64,000 nt of DNA, taken from positions 38,870,808 to 38,934,807 of the forward strand of contig OX359275.1 of NCBI GenBank assembly GCA_947179155.2, written 5' to 3'. The translations under genes were made by a program, and so were the position numbers. Below are positions 1 through 11,700 of the stretch, one piece after another. How positions within the stretch are numbered: the first letter of the stretch is position 1; the number at the start of each line of letters is the position of its first letter. This DNA is from Hedera helix (lineage: Eukaryota; Streptophyta; Magnoliopsida; Apiales; Araliaceae). The notes beneath the pieces were generated by a model. It saw nothing but the letters and a program-made list of their open reading frames with translations, made no database searches and was not told where the DNA came from.

Positions 1-16
1 TACAGCTGGTTCTTCA

Positions 17-3000
17 ATGAAATCCCAAGCCATCGAAAATCCCTTTGGAAGAAACCAAAAGATTATCATTCTTTTTGCCTCAACTCTATTACTTCTCACC
101 CTCGTCCCTCTCTATTACCCTTTCCAAACACCTACCGCCCCATCTCAATCCTTCCCCAATAGTAATAATAATAATTCCCCCCTATCGCAATTGAAATCGG
201 AATCAGTATCGGAACCTCATCATTCCGATGCCGATTCCATTGAGATTGATGAGCATGAAAAGTGTGATATTTTTACCGGGGAATGGATTCCGAATCCGGA
301 GGCACCTTACTACACAAACACAACGTGTTGGGCCATTCATGAGCATCAAAACTGCATGAAATACGGTCGACCCGATTCCGACTTCATGAAATGGAGGTGG
401 AAACCCGATGGATGTGACCTACCCATTTTCAACCCCTATCAGTTCCTTGAACTTGTTAGAGGCAAATCTTTAGCCTTCGTCGGAGATTCGGTCGGAAGAA
501 ATCAAATGCAGTCCTTGATGTGTATGTTATCCCGGGTACGCACGCAATTTTAAATTATTTTTTTTCTGCCATGCCTCTTGATTTATTAACTTTTAAATGG
601 ATATTTCACATATTTTAGAGAATTAACTTTCCTTTCAAATTCTTGATTTGATATAAAAAATTCAAGAATTTAATTGGGTCATGAACATAAATTATGGACA
701 AAGTCAGCATGTGGTTCAACATTTCTAAGGATTAGGTGACATATGATAAAGACATTTATATAGTACAAATATTCCAGTGTTAATATAGAACAAATGCACG
801 TGAATTCTTCGGACGCATGAAGAGTTAGCTTACCAAAGTTGAAATTAACGGGTTCTGCAAAATATCTTTACAGAGTATAGACAGATTGAAGCCTAAAATT
901 GTAGGAATTTTAAGATTTTTATTTAAAAAGTATTTAAATGTATTTTTTTTTAAAAAAAATCACTTAAAAATATAATTTGCATTTAAAATTGAGAGTACAT
1001 TTTGTTTAGTATAAAGAATTTTAGAGTGTATTTTGTTTAGTGAAAAGCCTTTAAGGATATATTTTATTTGACAAAAAAAATTTTAAGACGTACTCAAATA
1101 CGTTTTAAATATTAAGATGTAAATTTTAAATTTTCTACAATTTTAGAGGATAATCTATACTTTAATCTATAGTATATTAGCACATGTAATAAATTATGTG
1201 AAATAAAATAAAAATTTTAAAATAAAATAATAATAAGAAAAAAAATTAAATTTTAACAAAAATAAGTGTGAAACAAAATCACTGAATATAAATAAATAGA
1301 CAAACAGCTTCAAGATTATTTTAACTTTTTGTACTATTATCTGTAAGTCACTCGGCTACATGAAAATTTGAACCACATCTAAAAGTCAGAGCTACGTACG
1401 AATCATTACATTCCGCAAGTTGTGGGGTTCAGCAAATAAGCTGCTAGCGTCAACATCTATTTTGCAACATTTCACGGAGAGATTTAGAAAATTTGGACGA
1501 ATTCAGACCCTTACATACGGAAAATAATCTTATTTTTTAAAAAAAATAATAAAAAAATATATGCATTGCATGAAAATAATTTAACTATATACACGTCACC
1601 CGTGGCGAAGCAAAAATAAAAGGTTAATAGGATCAAATTATGAGTTTATAAATAATTTAGCAAGAGTTGAGAGCAGTGCTCCCAAATTAATTTTTTTAAA
1701 ATAATTTTATATTTTTGGGTTGCATATATAGAATAAATATTTGATTATAATGATAATATAATAATTATTAATTTTATATATATTTATATACATGTATATA
1801 TACACCCTATTGACCCTAATGAATTTTTTTAAAGACAAATTATTTATAAATAATTAATTCTTTAAAAAATAATATAAAATAGATTATTAATTAATTTAAG
1901 AAGATTATATGAATATACATATATAGAAAAAGTATGAATGATATATAATTGAGAGTTAAGTAAAAAAATTATAAATTTTTAATTCAATCTTATATATTAA
2001 AAATTTTATAAAATTTAAGTGAAATTAATTTATTTATAACATTCAAAAAAATTCATATATTATATAAATAAATAAAAAATCAGTGAATTCAATTAACCTC
2101 ACAAGACAAAGCATGGCTTCGCCCCCTGCACATGACTTCTGATAGAGCAGAACTTCTTTTGAAAAATATAGAAATTGAGTTAATTAAAAGAAACTGTGGG
2201 GGTGTTTGGCTCTGATATACATGCAAATTAATTTAATATGCTGGACCGTATTATTAAAAAAGCTAATAATTGACCACATTATTTGAGGGGATGATTTTGT
2301 CCTCTTACTTGTGTTTTCTACTCGCAATTATTTTATTCTCAACCCTTTCTCTTGACAAAATTAATTGCCAGTTGTCTTTAGCTAAATTCTATGCAGTAAT
2401 TTAATACTTGTAAATCTGGAGGATAGTTTATATGTCAACTGTGAGACTGCATCCGAATATTATGGCAAGATATACGTCGTCGCTTGTAGTCAGGAGTTTT
2501 TTTCTGTTAAATTGAGATCTGTTCCAAAAATATTAGATGTAACTTATATATAATTTCTAATCAAAAGGTAACTCTGGTGCCTGTGGGCTGTGGCCCAAAA
2601 GATGATAAATTATGGAGAGCAGTAGTAAATAATATATTGCCAGCTACTTAGTTTTTGTCAATTTCTTTCTTTCTTCTTTCTCTCTTTCTTGTTTTGGACA
2701 TTTCACCTCCATTCCCCATATAAAGTTGTTTAATATGATGATTTACATAGTGTGCATACATGTGTATAACATCAATACAGACCTGTATATCTCACTTTGT
2801 CAAATTATTTGTCCCAATGTAACAAAAATAATAAAAGTTTATACGTGTTTAATTTCTTAAATTTTGGAAGTTGAATCATTTTTCATTGAAACGAAAAAAT
2901 TTGAGACGAAGACTATTATTTTTCATGGTTACATGATGACAAACTATAGGGAATCCAAGCTGGCAAGTGAGCTCTTCAGCTATGTCCCAAAGTACAATTG

Positions 3001-4285
3001 TATTCTTTCATGGTTTTGTTGGCTAACCCAAGAGCCATTGAGACCATTCTGGTCCATATATGTCTTTATCTTTTTCGGGTAAGGTAAGATGTGACCATGC
3101 ATCGTACTCCTAGACAATAATGCTATTGTCATAAGAATATATTTGCATGCATAAATCAAAGATTTGTTCAAGTTTTTTGCGTCCATAACACTTCATGTAT
3201 ATGTATTTATGTGGACAGGTTCTAGCCTACGAGTGGTTAATACCTCTTGTGCTGACTTTCTTTTTAAATAACGAGCTCTTAATTTTAATAGTTTGTCTGT
3301 GTTGGATTTATCCGGGGTCTATATTATTTTCTCTTTGATGATTCTGTGAGAGTTGAGTGACTTCGCTATAGGAAAACCCCATATGAGTGATTATTTGTGA
3401 ATGTTTTAGTACTAGTATATTAAATAAAATTGCAATAGTCGCAATCTTGATTTTCTTGCATTTTTTTTGTAGGTGGAATATCCCATAGATAAATCATACA
3501 CTGAGGATGAAAATTTCAAACGGTGGTGGTACGTTAATTATAATTTCACACTGGCAACATTTTGGACACCCTTTTTAGTCAAAGCCGAAGAGGCAGACAC
3601 TAACGGACCTACTCATACCGGCCTCTTCAACCTCTACCTCGACGAATTTGATGATAAATGGACGTCTTATATTCAAGATTTCGATTACTTGATCATCAAT
3701 TCTGGCCATTGGTTCACCCGTCCTGGCTTTTACTACGAGAATGGGGGCATAATTGGCTGTAGATTTTGTCAGGTGGAGAACATAACCGATTATCCAATGA
3801 GTTATGGATATAGAAAAGCATTTAGAACGGCTTTTAGGGCAATTAATAGCTTGGAAAAATTCAAGGGAATTGCATTTCTAAGGACTTTTGCGCCGTTGCA
3901 TTTCGAAAACGGGGAATGGAACAATGGGGGAGATTGTGTGAGAAGGAAACCATTTAAGAGCAATGAGGTGAGTTTGGAAGGTATGAATTTAGAGCTGTAC
4001 ATGACACAGATGGAAGAATTCAGGGCTGCGGAGAGAGAAGCGAAGAGAAAAGGGAAGAAATTTAGGGTATTGGATTTGACACCAGCAATGTTGTTAAGAC
4101 CAGATGGGCACCCTAGTAGATATGGTCACTGGCCAAATGAAAACGTGACATTGTATAATGATTGTGTGCATTGGTGCTTGCCGGGTCCAATTGATACTTG
4201 GAGTGATTTCTTGCTTCAGATGTTGAAGACAGAAGGTTGGAGATCATTTCAGGAGAAATTGCATAGGAAAGATAGAATTCATTAA
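17..4285 (+). CDS. Trichome birefringence-like (TBL) polysaccharide O-acetyltransferase, TBL19/20/21-like
   Basis: Two exons, 17-535 and 3473-4285, joined in phase 0 across a 2.9-kb intron (donor GTACGC, acceptor TTTTTTGTAG); 443 residues. A single hydrophobic segment at about residues 15-34 followed by a Ser/Asn-rich stem indicates a type II Golgi membrane protein. The PMR5/TBL N-terminal region (CDIFTGEWI, residues 83 on) leads to the GDS motif at G156-D157-S158, and the C-terminal D403-C-V-H406-W motif completes the Ser/Asp/His set expected of DUF231 acetyltransferases. Family members O-acetylate cell-wall xyloglucan, xylan or mannan in the Golgi; the substrate cannot be read from the sequence. 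The ATG at 17 is the first in frame, but only 16 bases of upstream DNA are present, so the promoter lies outside the window. The subfamily call rests partly on gene order next to GH81. Both catalytic motifs are intact and there is no sign of decay. Confidence 0.9.
1600..2128. mobile_element. Putative degenerate hAT-like MITE in TBL intron 1
   Basis: The two ends are imperfect inverted repeats built around GGCGAAGC: one reads CCGTGGCGAAGC, and the reverse complement of the other reads CAGGGGGCGAAGC. Possible 8-base target duplications flank it (CACGTCAC at 1592-1599 and CACATGAC at 2129-2136, 6 of 8 matching). The interior is very AT-rich and has no coding sequence. The limits are an inference from ends and flanks only. 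Confidence 0.4.
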
Positions 4286-5711
4286 TTAATTAAATAGATT
4301 CCTTTTCATGGACTGAAATGAAAAGAAATGTAATATTTTTAATTGTTTTGCCTTCTTTCCTTTTCCCATTCTTCTCATTAATTCATTTGTAGAATCTTTT
4401 AGAGGTTCATTATAATGAGTTGTATTATTGCTTCTATGCTGTGTATGGTTTGTTATTTATAAACAGCAAAAACGATTTCAAACAAATCAGATACTTCCAA
4501 TTTCCACCACCTTTTCCCCCTGTCCTCCCAATAATTGAATAAAATCAACTAGTTTGATAATAACCATAAAGTCCCTGTGTTAGTTTTATCCAGTAAAGCC
4601 TAAGCATGTAAGATAAAGAAGCCATTAATTTCATTGATTGCCAAAACCATACTGGACTTCTCAGATGATCCTGATAATCCAATTTAATGGAAGAGAAAGA
4701 AAGCAATGCCTATCATGGTAAAAGATGAGCATATACCTCTGCTTAGTTGCTACTTTTCTAATCAATGTTTGGAGTTTGCATTTATTTTCATAGGCATAGA
4801 AACAGATCTTACTGTTTGATTAATAAAGATTAATTACACCGTTTTCCAATATATAATTATATTGAACGTCTCAGTATAAATGTTTCAAATTCTTCCATTC
4901 TAGTATGATTTTTCTCAAGGAATGAAGGAGGCAAAGGAAGATTGATACCGGAAGCTACTTTATAGATCAGCACAAAGCAACAGTCACTGTTTGCTGCAAA
5001 CAAGCAGATGTATAAACTAAAATGCCACTACAAGGAAATACTGCCTCATTTAATAGTTTGGTGCCAGTAGATAATTAGGTATACCTCTTTGAATACATGA
5101 TTTGTGCTGGTCATCACTGGATATAATGTTTAAAAGATGGGAGTACTTGGTTTTAGATTCTGAAAACATCCTAATTTACGATTATCTCATCATCTGAATG
5201 CATTATTGGGTGAATCTTTTAACGCTGAGGTAAGATCTTATTGCATCAACTAGAGATAAACAAGACATGCCTATAAAACTGATGAGAATAGGATCACTCG
5301 AGAAAGAGTAAAGAGAGGTGTATGGTTACCACATACTTGAAGCGATGTGTAATCAAGGAAATTTTAAGAAAGGTTAAACAATTTGTTTGAATATAAAAAA
5401 TATCGCTCAAGTCGGATATGAGTAACATCCGACTTAAATTAATACGGATGAATATTCTATTTTCCGGTTACCATTTACTGCCCTAGTTATCACTAAGCAA
5501 AAGAAGTGCTCGACAGTAGAATCAAGGAAGCAACTTATCTAAAGAACAAACATAACCATTCAAATCTGATAGCAGGGTCAAAACAATATTTCATTATACG
5601 AACAAATAATTTTGTACAGGCTGGAGAGCAATCTAATGGAAAATATATTTGCTGTGGCATGGAACCTAACTATTGGAATTTGACGGAAACATTACAAGGC
5701 AGGGAAGAAAT
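4286..5711. other. Intergenic, between convergent TBL and coiled-coil gene 3' ends
   Basis: AT-rich DNA holding the 3' UTR of the TBL gene (an AATATTTTTAATTG stretch just after the stop) and, on the other strand, the 3' side of the coiled-coil gene. The short open frame at 5506-5715 has no family resemblance and no ATG start. I see no RNA gene or clear transposon here. Confidence 0.5.
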
Positions 5712-8700
5712 TTAGAAAGAGATCTTAATAAATACCAAGATGTGCATAGCTAAAATATACAGCACGAAAGCCGATCTGAGCAGCATTTGCCTCTGAAGAC
5801 TCTCAACTCGGCCACCCATGTGATAAGGAGGTTTGTCATGTGGATCAACAATGTAATCTGAAGAAAGAAGTCCTTTTTGAGAGCTGCTCCTTCCAAACCT
5901 ACTCCTGACAGCATTCATCTCTGCAGTGCTGGTGTCAAGCCTCCTGCACAACCCATTCAATCTTTCTAGTTCAATCTCTTTCACATGGATATCATTTACC
6001 AAGCCTTCTGCTTGCGCCTACAATGAAGGCCAAGAAGAGAATAAAAAAAAAATCAACTTAACAAATTAAAAATAAAAATAACAACATAGCATAACTAAAA
6101 AGTCACAATTTAAAGTAAAATTGAAATATACAAACCTGCTTTGAAGCTAGTTGTTCAATTAGGCTGTGAAGTTGTGTATCCAATATTTTCTCTCTTTGGG
6201 CTGAAAAGAAATGCATCAAATCAAATTATATTTGACATGTAATACCCCTATTCTCAAATTTTGTCTTGTAAGCAGGACATACATCTTGTTTACCAATAAA
6301 CATTTGTTAAAAGAAATAAATAATCCTGTGTCAACTACGATAAACTAAAGCTTGAACGCGAATAGTTTAAGTTCCAGCCGTGTCTAGGATTATACGAATT
6401 TTAATTTAGAATCACATGACCAATGACTAGTTGCTATAAGTCAATCATGTGCATATACTGAGGCGTGGAGTTGAGAATCAATTTTGTTTTACCATTATAA
6501 GAACTTGAGAAGCATATGTGTTTTTCAATTATAAAAACTTGAGAAGCATATTACATAAATGCAATAAGATGGGGGGTGGCAAAAGGTAGACTTAGTACTA
6601 GAAGGGAGGGTAGGACAAATTGTCTTCATTAGGAAGGGGGGGAAAGAAATATATTCAGTGGTCAATATTTGATTGGCAAACTATATCTTCTTTTAGGGTG
6701 TCATTCTCATGCCCTATATTCTAGAAATTAACCATGTTAACCTAAACATATCGTAAATGCGATCCAGATGGGAAATGAGAAACACAATTCTGTAACCAAG
6801 CTAATCAGCACAACTCATTTACATCATTTATGTATATGAAATTGACCACATATCATCCATAAATATATATAGATAGATAGATTATAGACACACATACACA
6901 CAGCACACATATATATAGAAATAGTGTAAGATACCTGGAGTAGGCTGCTTCAGCGCACTTTCTTGAACTTGTACCCACTTTTTCTCTAATTTCTGAACAA
7001 TCTCTTCCATTGAACCCTAAGAAGATTCATAATATAATCAATTAAATATGAGAGAACAAAAATTAATGAAATAGAAAAGAATATATTGACAAGGAAATAT
7101 GTAGATGAAGGAGGATGCAACAGACCAGTTCTTTTTTCTTGCTACCTAACTTCTCTAACAGAACTTCTGTATCCCCTTAAGCTTCAACTGTGGTTTTAGA
7201 TTCAATCAATGAATCACTCAATTTTCCACATTGGCCAGCATCTCGAGAAGTTTGCACATTATGTAGTTCAGCCTTCAGATTATTTTCAGCCAAGTCCATA
7301 TCCTGTTTGGAAATACATTATAGAAAATTTTACACCAATGAGAGTAACAAGGATTGAACAACTGATACAGCCACAGATAGAATTACATGAAAAAAATAGG
7401 TGCATACGTCTTACCTCAAGTAGTTACTAGTTATACTAAACTGTTGCACTAGATCAAGTGTTGATTCGGTTGATAGACAATAAAATAATAATGATTACCT
7501 AATCTAGCTCAGCATGCAAATTATTTAGGAGTGATTTGAGGTAATGAAGATACAAATGACATTTAAGTGATCAAAATATTGATAGTCATACATTGACCAC
7601 GAAGGGCATCATCTAAACTTCAGTTCAGGCTCCTGGAGTTACCCTTATTCTAGTAAAAGAAGAGTAGGAAACCGGCTAGTAGCAACATGGTGAACTTAGC
7701 CTCTGGATTCCCACACCCTTGGAGAGGTCTTAGACGTGTTGCATGAGTGCAGGACATCAGGATTCTGATGGGAGCGACTTGGATCACCCATTGCAAGTGT
7801 GAGGAAGACATGTATTTTATCCTCTATCAATAGACTAGTATAAAGTAATTGCCTACCTGATCAGTGGCTAAGCAACAACTAACAACCCACTAGGTGATTA
7901 TATGAGCAGTCAGTTACTTGGATTAAGGCATGTAAAATCAAGGATTCAAGATTGGGAAGTTGTGTCAAGCTCAGTCATGTGTTATCTCTAGATTTCAAAA
8001 TAAACTATCGGCTAGGGAAGGGCATTTGTAGTCAGCCCTTCTAGACCAAATAACCTGATTTCTCAATCTTTAAAGCCTACTTGTCCAATTCATATACCAA
8101 ACTGAAACCCACCTTCACCCACTTCTGTAGCGCCAAAACCTAGATATTCAAATTCCACGAGTCCAAAATACCTGAACTCAAAGGGCTAGACTCGGTACAA
8201 CATTGTGCTCCTACTGATAATCCTATACCAAAACCAAAAGTCCAAAATAACTTGTGTACTCACAGGGAATCCTTTGATAGGAAATGAACGTAACTTTGGT
8301 ATAGAATTGCTCTGTGATGCAGTCATTTATAATCTAACTAATGATGTTACTCACAAATTGATCCTACAAATAACTAATGAAACATCAAGTACCATCTGCT
8401 CCTACTTGTAAACATAACTGTATAGGATTCAAAAGAAACAAAGTCCACTGCAACTGATACATTTAACCTCAAGGATCTAGATGGTGATAATTATATGAAC
8501 ATTGGTCCAAGATGACAAAACAAACAAACAAATATCAATTGTGAGAACAACATTAGACAATTAAATCTGAAACATTAGATCTGACCTTTAACTTACTCCT
8601 CAGTAGATCCACTTCCTGCAACTTCTCCTGTATTTTGTTCTAACAATCAGATATAGCCTTTACATATGCACCATTTTCTTCTTGTAACATAATTTCTCTA

Positions 8701-9899
8701 AGTTGTGTCTGCGGGCCAGATATTCAGTTTTAATCAAAACTCAAGTTAATTAGCTAACTGCAGGAAAAAACCGAAATTATGTAACTCAACATGTAAATGG
8801 AAGCTGTTACAAAATCCAGCTGAGGAAACTAAATTGCAAAAAACTGAAGCACAAACCCAAACAAAATTCAAATTTAAAGCAAGAACTAGAAGTTTACAAA
8901 CTCAATCTAGTATTCAGACATTTACTCCAAGACATGAACTTGAAGTTAAATTGTACCATGTTTAGAACAAAACAAAAAATATTCAAAATTTAAAGCAAGA
9001 GAGCACCAAGGGGAATATGAGAAAGAAGTATCCCAACCAATATTTAACAACCCACCAACAAATTACACCATATTAATTGTTAAAGGTTACATTCAAAATT
9101 CCAAAATCCATCAGAAGAAATCTCAGGGTGTCAACGAGATCAAATCAATCAACTTGTGCAGTTAAATAATTCATGAATCCATACTCTCAACTCCAACATT
9201 ATGCATAAAAAAATGCGTACATTTATACGTACTTCTAAGATGATTTAAAGACAAGTAACAGGACTGACATGATTTACAGACCCTCGGTAACAAAATATGA
9301 ACTTGAAACTGAATTGTAGCATGTTTTAATCAAAGAAAGAACTTTTTAAAAATAAAAAAAATTGCAATAAGTAAGAAGTACTGCAACCTATAATCAATAA
9401 CCCAAAAAAACACAAACATCTTTTGATTCCAAACTTGTATGGAATTCAGAATTCCTAATGAAAAGGAAAAAACTTCATTTTCTAAAAAAATCATACACCC
9501 ACATAAGTAAAACACTGAAATCGATTGATATACAGATGATTATGAGAAATCCCAACCAGAAATCAAAGACCCAGACGAGAAACTGTAAAACTGAAAGTAT
9601 TTTTCTGGAACCTGTTCTTTGGTGGTGGAGTGAGCGTTCAACTGGAGAGCGAGAGCGGCGTTGGAGGCGAGAGAGTGCGCGTGGAGGTGAGGGAGTCGTT
9701 CGGAGATATCAGGGGGAGGGAGCCTCAGGCGTAAATCTTGAATTGAACGGGCGAGGGAAGCTGCTTTCTGATCCAATTCTCGAGTATATTTTTGTTGTTC
9801 GGGAGTGAAGATCAATGGAACTGAATTGTTAGAGTCTGAAGCTTCATCTTCGTTGCTCGCCCCACCTTTTCCTACTGCCCATGCAAGCAATCCTGCTAT
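5712..9899 (-). pseudogene. Conserved plant coiled-coil tail-anchored protein (unknown function), start lost and two internal stops
   Basis: Six exons read on the minus strand: 9899-9612, 8708-8586, 7302-7126, 7016-6935, 6200-6136 and 6017-5712. Every junction is GT-AG, phases agree, and the model has 347 codons ending in TGA or equivalent at 5712. The N-terminal part (about 96 residues) contains LIFTPEQQKYTRELDQKA and a proline-rich turn; the middle is heptad-like, Glu/Lys/Leu-rich coiled coil; the last about 20 residues are hydrophobic (FVLYILAMHILVF), typical of a tail anchor in an endomembrane. Three defects stand out: the frame opens with ATA-GCA-GGA-TTG where ATG is expected and has no in-frame ATG before an upstream stop; exon 2 has TAG at 8642-8640; exon 3 has TAA at 7179-7177. 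The remaining sequence is open and well spliced, so decay looks recent. The position beside TBL and GH81 suggests the At5g15880 orthologue (from memory, sometimes called golgin-like). Sequencing or assembly error is the alternative. Confidence 0.7.
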
Positions 9900-11700
9900 C
9901 TCTATTCTCTGCTACTTCTGGTTAGATATCATATCACTGATTCATCCTCAACAAATGAGGCGAATTCACTACTTCCACTATTCCGTATCTATGATCTGTC
10001 AACCAACTTGGGCCTCGATCAGAAGTCAGGACCTGGGTTTGAAAAGTTGGTTCAACTTTTTAATGGGCTCGTCCAAATTGGATGACTGAATAAGGCCAGG
10101 AAGGGATCCAGTCCAGTATGATTGATAACAAATTAAGAAAAAGGAAAATTGAACTCCAAAAATATTGGTTGTATATGTTCAATGAACAATAAAGATGAGA
10201 GAGGTAATATAAGTATGTAATGGTGGTAAATTGGTAATTTCGCATGAGAAGATACGGAAGAAGAGTAGGTAAAAATGGTAGTAACTAATAAGTTACTCTG
10301 TCCATTTTAAAATAAGAGTAGTATTTTGACTTTAATATTAGTTTAAAATTTTAAGACTTAAAATAAATGTTAGTTCATTTATTTGTCAAACAAAATAAAA
10401 AAAATTATACTGATGGATACAGTAGTTATTTTAAAATTAAATAATTTATTTATATCAAGTTATAGCACCCCTCCTCATTGAGAACCCAATGTTTTCAGAC
10501 CTAAACTGGTCATCGAACCAGAAAAGGTACCGGATGGATGGGTCGCTGGTCCAATCAGTAATTTGACCGTTATTGAACCGGTGACATCATTAATATGTAA
10601 TAAATAATTAATAATTAAATATATTAATTATTATTATATATTATATATAATATTTAGTAAATATGTAAAATTAATCAATTTATTTACACACAAAAATTAA
10701 ACTTATTTGTATAATGTTTACTTTATACAATTCAAATAAATACTAAATCTATATAAATAAAATCTATTAAATTATGATCATAACTCAAAACTCAAGACTC
10801 AACAGTGATAAAATCAAACACAAATGAACATAAACATTTATATGATACATTCAATCAAATTCGGTAAAAATAAATAAATTTATTTATACAATATTTACTT
10901 TATACAATTCAAATAAATACTAAATCTATATAAAAAGAAAGATATTAAATCATGATCATAACTCAAAACTCAATCAATGATATATTTAATCAAATTATAA
11001 TGCTTAAATTTTTTATTTTTTTTAAAAAAAAAGAAGTAAGGAACTTGTAAAACCAGTAATCCAGTTACCGAATAGTGCTGAATTGACCGATTCAGCTGTC
11101 AGGTCACTGAGTTTTGACCAAAATTAATTTTTTTGTTTGAATCGGATCGAAAGACCGATCAATTCTAATTTTTTTTGTGTCAGACCGTCGACCCGATTCA
11201 AATTTAAAAATCATGTGAGAACCTACATGAGAATGACTAGTTCTTCTTAACAAAAAAGGCAAAAAACAAGATGAGAACAAAATATGTTCTTTTCTTGCTT
11301 CCTAAAATTGCAAGACCCTGCTTACTTGTCAATTCATTTCCTTTTCTTTCACACCTCAAACAAGGATTCAATTCCTTTTTTAATCCCAAAGAAACAAATA
11401 ATTTTACTTCCAAAACCTCCACCACCCTTCACTTCCAATCCAACCCTTCTCCTCCTCCTCCTTTTCCTTCCCCATCAACAATTCCTCCCAACAACCACCC
11501 CTTTCTTTTCCCCCACTCTCACCTCCCCACAAATTCAGGACTTTTGTTAAAACTATTCAACTCCCCCTCTCTTTCTTCCTTGTTTCCATCTCCCACATCC
11601 CAACAAGCTAAATCCCTTTATCGTATACATTTAGTCCAATTATTGGACTATTTAATTTAATTTTTTTAATAAATTACGCGGTAACAGCCATCATAATAAC
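9900..11700. other. Intergenic, divergent promoter region of the coiled-coil gene and GH81
   Basis: The left part would hold the 5' region of the minus-strand coiled-coil gene; the right part the leader of the GH81 gene. From about 11340 to 11600 the plus strand is strongly C/T-rich with few G, as in a plant pyrimidine-rich 5' leader. Open frames there (11271-11660, 11284-11550) are Pro/Ser/Leu low-complexity translations of that leader and I do not call them genes. The centre is occupied by a hAT-type element. Confidence 0.5.
10487..11215. mobile_element. Non-autonomous hAT-type element with perfect 8-bp target duplication
   Basis: The element is bounded by identical 8-base direct repeats TGAGAACC at 10479-10486 and 11216-11223. 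Its ends begin CAATGTTTTCAG and, read from the other side, CATGATTTTTAA, giving a weak terminal inverted repeat. Both end regions carry the ACCGGT/GAACCGG-rich sequence common in plant hAT-type repeats. The AT-rich core contains an internal direct duplication of about 70 bases (near 10733 and near 10900). No open frame is present, so it depends on a transposase from elsewhere. Confidence 0.7.

Noticed and set aside
7177..8642. In-frame TAG and TAA considered as programmed readthrough or recoding
   Set aside because: Two different stops plus a missing start are better explained by decay; no recoding element is visible.
9458..9808. Plus-strand ORF opposite exon 1 of the coiled-coil gene
   Set aside because: Shadow of the minus-strand exon; Arg/Gly-rich and no homology recognised.
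11271..11660. 129-codon ORF upstream of the GH81 gene
   Set aside because: Phe/Pro/Ser/Leu low complexity from a pyrimidine-rich leader, overlapped by other open frames of the same kind.
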